A DNA stretch of 64,000 bases from Shewanella livingstonensis (GTDB lineage: Bacteria; Pseudomonadota; Gammaproteobacteria; Enterobacterales; Shewanellaceae). The notes under the pieces were generated by a model that saw nothing but the letters and a program-made list of their open reading frames with translations, was not told the origin of the DNA and searched no databases. The stretch is from contig NZ_CP034015.1 in assembly GCF_003855395.1 (NCBI RefSeq), forward strand, positions 3,978,001-4,042,000. The letters run 5' to 3'. This document shows positions 26,099-35,634 of this stretch, in pieces. Each line of letters begins with the position of its first letter. The first letter of the stretch is position 1. A program made the position numbers and the translations under genes.

Positions 26099-27325
26099 TT
26101 ATCCTGGACGACCATCAAGGCGCGGACGCATTAAAATCGGCGCGTAAAACCATACAAATAAACCAAAGCCGATAAACCAACAAGCACCTGCTGCCCATAA
26201 CCAAATTTGGGTGTATTCAGGCATCAACAAAGGCATTCCAGCTCGTAATACTGCGGCAAGAGGCACACATAAAAATGCCCACGTCATGTTAGGGCCTTGA
26301 TAGATATTGCGACTTGTATGTCCAAGTGAGACTCTTGAAATCATTGATAAACATAATGATGCTATGCCACCAATAGCGAACAAATGTAGCAAGGTACGAT
26401 AGGCATATTCGTTCTCAATATTGGCTGCCATCAATAACAAGGTAATTGGCAACGACAAATACGAAATATGTAACGACCATAGCATCGGTTCTTTTAGGGT
26501 TTTATGAGCTTGCCAGCGAGCAAAACGGACTAAATGTAATAGCCCCGCGACAGCTAACAATACTTGTTCAATCCCCTTAGGCAACCAATGAGTAATAGCT
26601 TGAATAAAGAGTAAGCCCATCGCTAATATTAACGTATTCTCTAGCGCAATAATGGGATCGAGCTTGGGTTGTTTAATTCTCATTGCTGTAAAAAATGGAA
26701 TAACTCGTCCGCCTACAATCGTAATCACCATAGCAAACCACCAAATCATCCCTTGCCACAATTGAGTTGATAGTGAAAAGTTGCGGTCAAACAAAGCATA
26801 ATAACTGGCTAAATTGACCAGTAATGCCACCACGAGCATGATGGGAAAACCAATATTACGCCATTGCTTCACTGGGTAAATACAACGCCATAATGCATAG
26901 GCACTTAAGCCTAAAAATAAACTGTCAAATATTGCGGGTAATACCAAAGGTATGTTCATTGGTAATAGCAACATTAAGCGGGCTATGAGCCAACAACCAA
27001 AGGTGACCATTAATGCGCGCCCGGTGATGGTGGGTTGATTAGTCCACGCTTGTACTGCTGTAAGTAAAAAACCACACACTATCGCCATGGCAAAACCAAA
27101 TAGCATTTCGTGTGGATGCCACCATAACGGCACAACGTTAGCCCAAAACTCGCTGTTAAATAAGCTATATTGTGGCGTAAACCAACCCATTAGCCACAAT
27201 GGAATATATAAGGCTGCGACACTTGCGCCACCCAAAAAAAATGGCCTAAAACCTAAACGCCATATTGCAGGAGTGTTATCAGTTTCAGCAGGATCATCAA
27301 TATTCAACATAAGCAGTACACTCAC
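26099..27325 (-). CDS. nnrS: NnrS family membrane protein
   Basis: 408 residues with about 12 membrane helices. It has RLGFRPFFLGGA near the N-terminus, WHPHEMLFGFAMAIVCGFLLTA and histidines in the helices, as typical of NnrS, a heme- and copper-containing protein that protects cells from nitrosative stress. The track of in-frame starts includes GTG 27325 and ATG 27310; no strong ribosome binding site decides. It lies 127 bp upstream of nrfA in the same direction, so both probably respond to nitrogen oxides. Confidence 0.88.
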   Translation of the reverse strand: MSVLLMLNIDDPAETDNTPAIWRLGFRPFFLGGASVAALYIPLWLMGWFTPQYSLFNSEFWANVVPLWWHPHEMLFGFAMAIVCGFLLTAVQAWTNQPTITGRALMVTFGCWLIARLMLLLPMNIPLVLPAIFDSLFLGLSAYALWRCIYPVKQWRNIGFPIMLVVALLVNLASYYALFDRNFSLSTQLWQGMIWWFAMVITIVGGRVIPFFTAMRIKQPKLDPIIALENTLILAMGLLFIQAITHWLPKGIEQVLLAVAGLLHLVRFARWQAHKTLKEPMLWSLHISYLSLPITLLLMAANIENEYAYRTLLHLFAIGGIASLCLSMISRVSLGHTSRNIYQGPNMTWAFLCVPLAAVLRAGMPLLMPEYTQIWLWAAGACWFIGFGLFVWFYAPILMRPRLDGRPG

Positions 27326-27465
27326 TTAGTGGGTTAACATCAACAAGATTTAAACATGTATTATATATAAATCTTTGATATGGGTATTCTATGCTGTTAA
27401 TTGATCAGCTTCAATCAATACTCACCAATCCACTATTGAGCCAAGCTCATAGTGTGAGCTAACGC

Positions 27466-27501
27466 AAAAAAAACCGCTATTATCATAAAGGATAATAGCG
27501 G
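27466..27501 (-). terminator. Terminator after the photolyase gene
   Basis: CCGCTATTATC/GATAATAGCGG hairpin followed by eight T on the minus strand, 80 bp after the phrB stop. Confidence 0.88.
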
Positions 27502-27580
27502 CATTATACTGAACTTGTGGATTTATCGAATTTAGGCGGTTAAGAGAACCAACAGGATAATCGGTAAAATTAATGATTAA

Positions 27581-29023
27581 TCAACTAGGTTGACCTCGTT
27601 TTAGTGCACTTAACACTTCTATCGCTCGAAGACGAGCCATCTTGTGTTCAACAATAGGTTGTGGATAGCCATCGCCTTGTCGTTGGGCAAATAAATCATT
27701 AACGTTAACCGTTTTAGGCTCGTGTATGTCTTTTAACGACCAACGGGCAAGCTCTGGAACATAACGTTTAATAAAGCTAGCATCGGGATCAAACTTACTG
27801 CTTTGAGTCATCGGATTAAACACTCTAAAGTAAGGTTGTGCATCACATCCTGTACCTGCAGACCATTGCCAACCACCATTATTAGCGGCTAAATCGCCGT
27901 CAATCAATTGCTGTCTAAAGTAACGTTCACCCCAGCGCCAATCTACTAATAAATGTTTGGTTAAGAAACTAGCAACTACCATGCGTAATCGATTATGCAT
28001 CCAGCCAGTTTGATTTAATTGGCGCATTGCAGCATCAATAATCGGATAGCCTGTTTGTCCATCGCACCAAGCAGTAAATTCATCTGAATTGTTACGCCAA
28101 GCAATACCTTTACCTAACTCATTAAAGTTTTGCGCCATCGATAAACGTGGAAATGCCACCAGCAGATGCCGATAAAATTCACGCCAAATGAGTTCATTTA
28201 ACCAGGTTTTTGCAGCACAAGTATCATCAACTAACGCTTCAGGGTAACGGGCTAATATTGCCGCAACACATTGGCGAGAACTAACGACTCCGATGGCTAA
28301 AAAAGGCGATAAGCGGCTAGTACCTTCAAGCGCCGGAAAATCTCTATCGGCTTGGTAATCGGCAACTTGGCTTGCTAAAAATTGTTCGAGTGCTCGCTTG
28401 GCTGCGCCCTCGCCTGCAGCCCATTGTTCGCTACTACGAGTTTGATAGTTAAATTCGATAGTTGAAGGCAATGTTAATGCCGCTGCAACAGGAGCAGGTA
28501 CCGCTAACGGTACAATGGCTTTTTGACTCGCAATGCTTTTCCACTTTTTAGAAAATGGGGTAAATACCTTATACATGTCACCCGATAAATTTTGCACTTT
28601 CCCGGCAGCTAACACACAATCTTGATCAACCAACGTCAGTGGTATCCCCTGGTCAATTAACTCATTATCGCGGCTGCGTTCGTTAATTTCAGGCTCGCTA
28701 CCAGCAAATACAGCATCGATATGATGCTGCTGCAGATAATCTTTTAACGCTGCATGAGTGTCGCTAAACCACTCAAGATGCAGTACATCTAATGGTATGC
28801 CCAATGCGGCAAGTGACTGTGCTAATAGATTGACATGCCGTTGAATAAAATCAATTTGTATCGGTGCCACATCATGCCGCATCCATTGCGACGGTGTCAC
28901 AATATACACAGCCCTAACCTTGCCTTGATGTTGCAGGGCAAATTGACACGCTGCCACCAATGCTGGGTTATCAGCAACCCGTAAATCTTGCCTAAACCAC
29001 ATCAAGCTATTCATAGAAGTCAT
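27581..29023 (-). CDS. phrB: Deoxyribodipyrimidine photolyase
   Basis: About 480 residues. N-terminal alpha/beta antenna domain starting SLMWFRQDLRVADNPAL; C-terminal FAD domain with GTSRLSPFLAIG, WLNELIWREFYRHLL, DAAMRQLNQTGWMHNRLRM and DGDLAANNGGWQWSAGTGCDAQPYFR. These are class I CPD photolyase signatures. It repairs cyclobutane dimers using blue light. The start ATG 29023 lies 12 nt after the stop of the DUF523/DUF1722 gene, so they form an operon, a common pairing in this group and part of photo-stress regulons. Confidence 0.93.
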   Translation of the reverse strand: MTSMNSLMWFRQDLRVADNPALVAACQFALQHQGKVRAVYIVTPSQWMRHDVAPIQIDFIQRHVNLLAQSLAALGIPLDVLHLEWFSDTHAALKDYLQQHHIDAVFAGSEPEINERSRDNELIDQGIPLTLVDQDCVLAAGKVQNLSGDMYKVFTPFSKKWKSIASQKAIVPLAVPAPVAAALTLPSTIEFNYQTRSSEQWAAGEGAAKRALEQFLASQVADYQADRDFPALEGTSRLSPFLAIGVVSSRQCVAAILARYPEALVDDTCAAKTWLNELIWREFYRHLLVAFPRLSMAQNFNELGKGIAWRNNSDEFTAWCDGQTGYPIIDAAMRQLNQTGWMHNRLRMVVASFLTKHLLVDWRWGERYFRQQLIDGDLAANNGGWQWSAGTGCDAQPYFRVFNPMTQSSKFDPDASFIKRYVPELARWSLKDIHEPKTVNVNDLFAQRQGDGYPQPIVEHKMARLRAIEVLSALKRGQPS

Positions 29024-29034
29024 TAACACTCGAT

Positions 29035-29997
29035 CTAGTAGGCGTAACGAAGCTTTAAAGCTTCAGGATGCGGATTTAAATACACTTGTTCTTCAATATA
29101 TGGTGTAGGGAACTCACGTACATAATGATTAATTAAGGTAATTGGCACCAGCAGAGGAAGTACTCCTTGGCGATATTTTAAAATCGATTCACTTAATTCT
29201 TCTTTTTGAGCCGCATTCAGCTGTTTTTTAAAATAGCCTTGAATATGCTGTAAGGTACTCGTATGATTTTTACGTGTTGCAATAATTTTAAGTGCGGTCA
29301 TAAACCCCTCAAAATATAGCTGCGCCGATTGTTGTAAATCTTGAATGTCAGCCAGAATAGGCCCTAACTCGCGATACCACTTAGGGCTGTGCGCCATTAA
29401 CAAATACTTATAACGCGAATGAAACTGCATTAGCTTGTGTTTGGTTAGCCCCGACTGGGTCATTTTCTGCCAATCGTTGTAAGCAAATACTCGGGTAAAA
29501 AAGTTCTCTCGCAGCGGTAAGTCATGTAAACGACCTTCCTCTTCAACGGGTAGCAATGGATAACGTTCCATCAACGTTTTAGCAAATACACCGATCCCCA
29601 CTCTAGAACCATTATTAGTACCAATTTTGTACTCAGTTACTCGTTCCATACCGCAAGTAGGTGATTTAGCACATAAAATATAACCACCTAAGTAATCTAA
29701 TTCTTCTACTTTGGCTTTAGAATATTCATTGAGTTTATCGGTAACATCTAATGAGCCGTCAGCACTGCGAATATGAATAATATCGCCGTCGCGTACTTGG
29801 CGAATACTTTTGCGTGGCGCACCCATGCCAATGGCCATTTCAGGACACACTGTGGTGTACTCAAAAAATGGTTCGATTTCTTTCTTGCAGTAATAGGAGT
29901 TTTTGTGTCCGCCATCAAAACGAACTTGGTTACCCAGTAAACAACTACTGATCCCAATTTGGATTTTTTCTGGCACAAATGTATCGATATCTGGCAT
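29035..29997 (-). CDS. DUF523-DUF1722 (YbgA-type) protein
   Basis: 320 residues from ATG 29997, chosen because AGGAGTGCATAAC stands before it; the frame extends 37 codons upstream without support. DUF523 (about residues 8-150) carries conserved cysteines: GISSCLLGNQVRFDGGHK, TVCPEMAIGMGAPR and CAKSPTCGMERV. DUF1722 (about 185-305) follows. The cysteines suggest an iron-sulfur or thiouridine-desulfurising function; the latter is known for DUF523 relatives (TudS). Operon with phrB. Confidence 0.86.
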   Translation of the reverse strand: MPDIDTFVPEKIQIGISSCLLGNQVRFDGGHKNSYYCKKEIEPFFEYTTVCPEMAIGMGAPRKSIRQVRDGDIIHIRSADGSLDVTDKLNEYSKAKVEELDYLGGYILCAKSPTCGMERVTEYKIGTNNGSRVGIGVFAKTLMERYPLLPVEEEGRLHDLPLRENFFTRVFAYNDWQKMTQSGLTKHKLMQFHSRYKYLLMAHSPKWYRELGPILADIQDLQQSAQLYFEGFMTALKIIATRKNHTSTLQHIQGYFKKQLNAAQKEELSESILKYRQGVLPLLVPITLINHYVREFPTPYIEEQVYLNPHPEALKLRYAY

Positions 29998-30208
29998 GTT
30001 ATGCACTCCTGTGGCAACCATAAATTCCCGACGTGGGATTAAAAAGATAGCATATTTAGCGTATATGTAATTAAAAGGAATATACGAGTAAAACGCAATT
30101 AAGTTCATTATTTATAGGGATATTTGTTGTTTTTTGCAATATATGTCTAGATATTAATCAAAAAAGATAGTTAAAAATAAAATCACCATACACTTATCAA
30201 AAATGATT

Positions 30209-30244
30209 AACAAAAAAGCAGAACCAACGTTCTGCTTTTTTGTT
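30209..30244. terminator. Bidirectional terminator downstream of the DUF368 gene
   Basis: AAAAAAGCAGAAC-CAAC-GTTCTGCTTTTTT symmetric hairpin with A and T tracts on both sides, 50 bp after the DUF368 stop. Confidence 0.88.
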
Positions 30245-30293
30245 AATGTTCAACGATACCCTGAACCTTAGCGTTCCAAATTAACATTATAAG

Positions 30294-31220
30294 TTAGTTT
30301 TTAGCTTGATTTCCGACGCGCTCTAATCCCCACACCAGGCCAATCCCAACCAATACGCACACTATAGCAATACCCATTTGTGATGACTCGCCGGTAATTT
30401 GCTCAAACTGAAACGGAGACAGATTTTGCTCTAGCAATGGCACTAACTCACCTTTAGAGTTCTCGCGCCAGCTAATTACTTGTTTCCAAGGCCAAATCTT
30501 ACCGAGTGTGCCTAACATTAATCCTGTTAAGAATAATAAAGTCGCGTCATTGAATTTACGTAATAATGCCGATAATACGTGGCTAAAACTTAACAGCCCA
30601 ACCACAGCGCCAATTGCAAAACATGCCAAGTAAACAATATCAAACCCTTTTGCCGCGGCTAAAACAGCAGGGTACATGCCTAATAACAGCAAAATAAAAC
30701 TACCCGAAATTCCCGGCAATATCATGGCGCAGATAGCAATGGCACCACAGAAAAAGAAGTTAAGGTAGCTCACTTGCATTTCAATAGGGTGTAGCACTGT
30801 GATTGCCCACGCAAATGCCACCCCAATTAAAAACATCACAATACGCAGCGCAGTGAACTTTTCAACCTGCTTTACCATGTGAACCACAGAGTAAATAATC
30901 AAGCCAAAAAAGAATGACCAAACCGGAATAGGATGCGTCGCTAATAGCCAAGAAATTAGTTTTGCTAAGGTAAATATGCTGGTGAGGATCCCGCCAAAGA
31001 CACAGAGTAAAAAAGGGCCATTTATGTGCATAAACGCCGCTTTTATTCCTTGTTGCTTAATAATGCTAAACAAAGACAGATTGATTTTACGAATACCGTC
31101 CAAAAGCGGATCTAATATTCCAGAAATAAATGCGATAGTACCGCCAGAAACACCCGGAACAACGTCAGCGGCCCCCATGGCCATACCCTTGATATAATTT
31201 AACAACAAGTTAGATTTCAA
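30294..31220 (-). CDS. DUF368 polyprenyl-phosphate translocase (PopT type)
   Basis: 308 residues with about 9 membrane helices. The N-terminal KGMAMGAADVVPGVSGGTIAF and the internal repeat ICAMILPGISGSFILLLLGMY are the two family signatures, forming re-entrant helix pairs. Family knowledge: DUF368 (PopT) proteins recycle undecaprenyl phosphate across the inner membrane, aiding cell-wall synthesis, notably at alkaline pH or high sodium in marine bacteria. The start is TTG at 31220 after AAGGATAAATT. Confidence 0.88.
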   Translation of the reverse strand: MKSNLLLNYIKGMAMGAADVVPGVSGGTIAFISGILDPLLDGIRKINLSLFSIIKQQGIKAAFMHINGPFLLCVFGGILTSIFTLAKLISWLLATHPIPVWSFFFGLIIYSVVHMVKQVEKFTALRIVMFLIGVAFAWAITVLHPIEMQVSYLNFFFCGAIAICAMILPGISGSFILLLLGMYPAVLAAAKGFDIVYLACFAIGAVVGLLSFSHVLSALLRKFNDATLLFLTGLMLGTLGKIWPWKQVISWRENSKGELVPLLEQNLSPFQFEQITGESSQMGIAIVCVLVGIGLVWGLERVGNQAKN

Positions 31221-31372
31221 AATTTATCCTTAAAGAATCGACACCAGCAAAATTATACCTGTCGGCAGTGAAATGAGCGATGGAAAATATTGATCAACAC
31301 TTCACCATGCGTTACAACAATGTTAATCTCATCCGACCAGATAACTCATTCAATCAATAATAGAGTCTTTTA

Positions 31373-31849
31373 ATGACACCAACTAAACCTAACAAAGTCA
31401 TGTCACTTTACACAAAAGTCACTTCGTATCCATTTGGAAAACATATTTTTTCTAAAATGGTATCGCGTATGGCACCATACTTTGGCACGGTACACCCTTA
31501 CATCAACGAGTTACGTGTTAACCGTTGCGAATGTCTAATTAAAAAACGTAAAAAAGTCCAAAACCACATTGGTACAGTGCACGTCATTGCAATTTGTAAC
31601 GGCCTAGAAATGGCCATGGGCACCATGGCTGAAGCCTCTATACCTTCGCATCTTCGTTGGATCCCTAAAGGCATGTCAGTTGACTATACAGCCAAAGCAG
31701 GTAGCGATATTATGTGTGTGGCAGAGGTAACACCAGATCAATGGCAAGTGGGTGATATGTTAGTCGACGTAAAAGCCTACGACACTAACGGTGTTGTGGT
31801 GGTCCAAGGGCATATTAAGCTTTGGATTTCAGAGAAACCTAAAAAATAA
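31373..31849 (+). CDS. DUF4442 hot-dog fold protein
   Basis: 158 residues of the DUF4442 family, a hot-dog (thioesterase-like) fold: GTVHPYINELRVNRCECLIKKRK, HIGTVHVIAICNGLEMAMG and a WIPKGMSVDYTAKAGSD strand pair. It may act on acyl-CoA or just bind acyl groups; no catalytic residue can be assigned. Divergent from the DUF368 gene; 44 bp before the SPFH gene. Confidence 0.85.
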   Translation: MTPTKPNKVMSLYTKVTSYPFGKHIFSKMVSRMAPYFGTVHPYINELRVNRCECLIKKRKKVQNHIGTVHVIAICNGLEMAMGTMAEASIPSHLRWIPKGMSVDYTAKAGSDIMCVAEVTPDQWQVGDMLVDVKAYDTNGVVVVQGHIKLWISEKPKK

Positions 31850-31893
31850 CCAGGTAAATTAATCACCTTTATTCACTTTGCTAGGGAAGCATA

Positions 31894-32781
31894 ATGTTAA
31901 AAAATGGTCTGGCGCAAGCTAACACAAATCATCTCGGTAAAATTATTCCTGTCGCAGTTTTACTGCTAATGCTGATGAGTTTATATGGTAGCTGGTATAC
32001 CATTGATCAGGGCGAACGTGGGGTATTGCTGCGTAACGGTAAAATTATCGATACTGCAGAACCAGGTCTTGGATTTAAAATTCCACTAATGGATACCGTG
32101 GTTAAGATCTCAACCCAAACTCACACCGCAAACTACCAAGGTTTACAGGCGTATAGCCGCGATCAACAACCTGCCACTTTACGCGCATCAGTCACATTTA
32201 GCATACCGCCAGATCGTGTTGAAGAAGTATATGCTAATTTCAAAAGTATCGACTTAATGGTGTCGCGTTTACTCGACCGCCAAGTACCAACACAGATTGA
32301 GAATATTTTTGGTAAGTATACAGCTATTTCAGCCGTTCAAGAGCGTATCAAGTTTGGTATTGATGTGACTGACGCCATTACTAAATCGATTAAAGGCCCG
32401 GTGACCATTAATTCGGTACAGATTGAAAATATCGATTTTAGCAACGCATACGAGAAATCAGTAGAAGACAGAATGCGCGCAGAAGTAGAAGTACAAACAC
32501 AATTACAGAATCTTGAAAAAGAGCGTGTTAGTGCCCAAATTGCCGTGACTCAAGCACAAGCTGAAGCAGACTCACAATTGGCCCGCGCAATTGCCGAGGC
32601 TGAAAGTATCCGTATTAAAGGTAACGCAGAAGCATCAGCCATTAAAATTCGTGCTGAAGCACTAGCGCAAAATCAAAATTTAGTTGAATTAACTAAAGCG
32701 GAACGTTGGGATGGGCGCTTACCAACAACTATGCTACCCACTGGTACTATCCCGTTCCTTGAAGTACAAACAACCAAATAA
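31894..32781 (+). CDS. Prohibitin-like SPFH membrane protein
   Basis: 295 residues: one N-terminal membrane helix (about 17-36), then an SPFH/Band 7 domain (TIDQGERGVLLRNGKI; LRASVTFSIPPDRVEEVY) to about residue 200, and a C-terminal coiled-coil rich in Ala, Glu and Gln. Such proteins form ring-like assemblies around membrane proteases such as FtsH or organise membrane microdomains. A strong terminator follows. Confidence 0.9.
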   Translation: MLKNGLAQANTNHLGKIIPVAVLLLMLMSLYGSWYTIDQGERGVLLRNGKIIDTAEPGLGFKIPLMDTVVKISTQTHTANYQGLQAYSRDQQPATLRASVTFSIPPDRVEEVYANFKSIDLMVSRLLDRQVPTQIENIFGKYTAISAVQERIKFGIDVTDAITKSIKGPVTINSVQIENIDFSNAYEKSVEDRMRAEVEVQTQLQNLEKERVSAQIAVTQAQAEADSQLARAIAEAESIRIKGNAEASAIKIRAEALAQNQNLVELTKAERWDGRLPTTMLPTGTIPFLEVQTTK

Positions 32782-32825
32782 GCCTGCAGACTTACTTCAC
32801 AAAATACTTAACAAAATACTTAACA

Positions 32826-32865
32826 AACCAAGCGTGCGGCATTACGCTGAACGCTTGGTTTTTTT
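32826..32865 (+). terminator. Terminator after the SPFH gene
   Basis: AACCAAGCGT/ACGCTTGGTT hairpin followed by seven T on the plus strand. Confidence 0.88.
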
Positions 32866-32992
32866 ATAATCGTTCCCCTTCCCCAAACGCATTATCTAGT
32901 TGCATTACAGCTTTTGGCTGGTAACCTCTAACAGCAACTCTTTAAAGAGTAAAGATGGCTTATAAACAGCTAATAGCAAAAGGAATTTAGCG

Positions 32993-34159
32993 ATTAATAG
33001 TGCAAAAAATATAGATGAGCATCGCTCTCCAATCAACCCCATCCGCCTGGCTAATCTTGACGCTGTTAGGGGGCTTGGCGTATTAGGTATTTTTTTCCTT
33101 AATATTTACTTTATGGGTAATAGTTTTTTTGGTTATGCTCCCCATGAAGTTCAACCGACTTCAGATATTGTCATAGCCATTCTAAGTAACTTTTTCTTAG
33201 AAGGTCGTTTTTTTAGTCTATTTGCAATGTTATTTGGTGTGGGAATATTAATTCAATATCAACGCCAGCAGACGAATATTGCTATGACCTGCAAAATACA
33301 AAAAAATCAACGAATAAAGTGCCGTCAGTATTGGTTAATTATCTTTGGGATCATCCACGCCATATTTATATTTCCTGGCGATATATTATTATCTTATGGT
33401 GTGGCAGGTTTATTAGCTTTTCGCTATATAACACTCAGTGCAGATGAGTTAATTCGCAAAGCTAAATGGTTTATTTTTTTATCATTAATCCCAATTGCAC
33501 TTATTTCATTGATGCCAGACGAGCAAGTTTATTTGCGTGACTCGGCATTCTTCATCGAGCAACTCTCAGCTTGGACAGGCAGCTACACACAACAACTCAC
33601 CCTACATTTAAACTTATTGGCTTATATGTTAGCGGTGATCCCCTTAACCCTAATGTGGTTTATTGCTGGCCTAATGTTATTGGGAATGGCGTTATATAAA
33701 CGCAATATTTTTATCGATGGCTTGGACAATAAAACCCTGTGGCAATGCGTATTTTGGGCAATAATATTATCATCATTCGATTCACTATTAAGTCTTAGTG
33801 GTAAGCCGATGTGGCAAGCGATATCAGATCTATTGTTGTGGTTTAGCGCTATTGCAACAGCATTAATATACATCCATATTATTGTAAAATATTGCCAAAA
33901 CACTCCGCATAGACTGAAACTACTGCAAAACGTTGGTAAGTTGGCATTTAGTTTATACATTCTCCAATCAATTGTAGGTATTGTACTATTACGCTATATA
34001 ACACCTGACTGGCTGTACTCGCTAGACCGCATAGGTTATCTGTCAATCGCCATAATCTATAGTGTGTTACAGTTATTAATGGCCGATATATATTTACGGA
34101 GATTTAACCAAGGTCCATTAGAAAAACTGTGGCGAGCATTAGTCTCCCGCACAAGTTAA
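32993..34159 (+). CDS. DUF418 membrane protein without a canonical start codon
   Basis: From 33113 (first ATG) 348 residues are encoded, but the conserved DUF418 N-terminus, NLDAVRGLGVLGIFFLNIYF, lies in frame upstream of that ATG. Extending back to the in-frame stop gives no ATG, GTG or TTG. The ATT at 32993 has an AAAAGGA box 8 nt before it and would give 388 residues, normal for the family. Alternatively the GTG at 33000 would read into the frame if the run of six A at 33004-33009 were seven. About 9 membrane helices; C-terminus has the DUF418 helices and GPLEKLWRALV. Transport or sensing role unknown. Confidence 0.78.
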   Translation: MNSAKNIDEHRSPINPIRLANLDAVRGLGVLGIFFLNIYFMGNSFFGYAPHEVQPTSDIVIAILSNFFLEGRFFSLFAMLFGVGILIQYQRQQTNIAMTCKIQKNQRIKCRQYWLIIFGIIHAIFIFPGDILLSYGVAGLLAFRYITLSADELIRKAKWFIFLSLIPIALISLMPDEQVYLRDSAFFIEQLSAWTGSYTQQLTLHLNLLAYMLAVIPLTLMWFIAGLMLLGMALYKRNIFIDGLDNKTLWQCVFWAIILSSFDSLLSLSGKPMWQAISDLLLWFSAIATALIYIHIIVKYCQNTPHRLKLLQNVGKLAFSLYILQSIVGIVLLRYITPDWLYSLDRIGYLSIAIIYSVLQLLMADIYLRRFNQGPLEKLWRALVSRTS

Positions 34160-34203
34160 CAGACTCACGAGTTGAGTAATGAACCATAATCAAGGAAGAA
34201 TAA

Positions 34204-35607
34204 ATGCAACTAAAATACTGTGCCATATTGTTAAATATCATTAGCCTTAGTGCTATTGCCGCAGATACATTACCGCCTATTTTAGATTTTAAACCTCATT
34301 GCAGCCCCACTATTATTAACCAACTTGAAACGAGAGACGTTTATCTAACGGCTGACTTTCAAAATCAAACAGAACAAAAAAAAGAATTAAGTATGTTCAA
34401 CACCAGTATGGTCAAATTACAGCTAGCAGCAAAACAACAGCAAGCTGACGCCATCATGCTGATGGAGTTGAATACAACGAGTATCACTAAAAGTAGCGAG
34501 AAAAATGACTATAAAAAGGTGATTGAATACCAGGCCGACTTACTTAAGCTATGCACTGATGATCAATCGTTGTCTACTACACCTACACCGTATAATCATT
34601 TAGGCAAAAAACTGTCGGTGACAACTTATACTTGGCAAGTCAGTGAAACAGCTGAAGAGTCGTTAGAGTCCCTTGCAAAAGCGGTTGAAAAACCGCAAGC
34701 AGATGTATCTTTTAGCCATGTTTACGGTATTCCTATAGGAGCATCAAGCCAAGTATTGTTTAATACTCTTGGGCCGGCCAGTGTACAACTATCACTTGAA
34801 AAAAATCAGTCGGCTTGGCTATATGGTCGTAGTCTGTGGTTTATTTTGATTAATGATAAAGTTGAATTTTCCAGCTCAACAAGTGCATTACTGAGCGCAC
34901 ATGGTAAAAATATTATTAGCTTTAATGATAATTTCGACGAAAATCCATGGACCTTGTTTGGCAAAATTAATATCAGAACTGAACTAGTCGATGTGTTAGC
35001 CAAGAGCGATCATAAAGCGGTAAAAATGACCTCTCATCAATATGCCATTAAGCATCAAAATAATACCTTAATAATGGATTTTGCAGACTACAAACCCTGT
35101 GCAACAAAACCTGCAAGCACTGAGTTGACTCAATTTAGTCTTCATAGCAATCAATTCACCCCACCGATTAGTCAAATTCAGTTCAATGCGATTAATACTC
35201 AAAGTTTTGCTAATATTGTAAGCGGTAAAAATACTACCTTAGCAGAGCGCTCTGCAGCACGTTATATCAGTAACACTCAGCAAAATAGCTTCAACCTAAC
35301 ACAGGATAAACAGTGGTTTATGCTGTCAAGTTTTATACTGGTAAAACAAACGAACCAAGTGATCACTCGAGTTAAACTCACATCAGCACTAACCACAAAA
35401 ACATATACCCAAGGTACATTTGCCCAGGCAGTTACAGCGTTAAATCTACCGCAAACAAAAAGTGAATTTATGACCCGCTATCCTACTGCTGAAGACAACT
35501 ATGATTCGATCAATATCGATACCGATAACTACACGATTGAAGCTACATTTGACTCAGAACAAGACAACGCCGCATTGGTTGAATTTGAAATAAGTTACCT
35601 CGACTGA
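34204..35607 (+). CDS. Unknown exported protein
   Basis: 467 residues with a signal peptide (cleavage likely after AIA in LSAIAADTLPP). No family recognised. It has few cysteines (CHCSP near the mature N-terminus, LLKLC, YKPCAT), many Asn, Gln and Thr, and regular beta-type stretches such as SFSHVYGIPIGASSQVLFNTLG, so it is likely a periplasmic or outer-membrane-associated beta-rich protein. Ribosome binding site AAGGAAGAATAA is good. It lies 44 bp after the DUF418 gene and 27 bp before DUF1294, perhaps one operon. Confidence 0.7.
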   Translation: MQLKYCAILLNIISLSAIAADTLPPILDFKPHCSPTIINQLETRDVYLTADFQNQTEQKKELSMFNTSMVKLQLAAKQQQADAIMLMELNTTSITKSSEKNDYKKVIEYQADLLKLCTDDQSLSTTPTPYNHLGKKLSVTTYTWQVSETAEESLESLAKAVEKPQADVSFSHVYGIPIGASSQVLFNTLGPASVQLSLEKNQSAWLYGRSLWFILINDKVEFSSSTSALLSAHGKNIISFNDNFDENPWTLFGKINIRTELVDVLAKSDHKAVKMTSHQYAIKHQNNTLIMDFADYKPCATKPASTELTQFSLHSNQFTPPISQIQFNAINTQSFANIVSGKNTTLAERSAARYISNTQQNSFNLTQDKQWFMLSSFILVKQTNQVITRVKLTSALTTKTYTQGTFAQAVTALNLPQTKSEFMTRYPTAEDNYDSINIDTDNYTIEATFDSEQDNAALVEFEISYLD

Positions 35608-35634
35608 AGTTTATCCTAAAGGATTGATAGTAGA

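Noticed and set aside
27340..27420. FNR- or CRP-like site upstream of nnrS
   Set aside because: TTGATCAGCTTCAATCAA has symmetric halves but a spacing of 8, not the 4 expected for FNR; kept only as a note.
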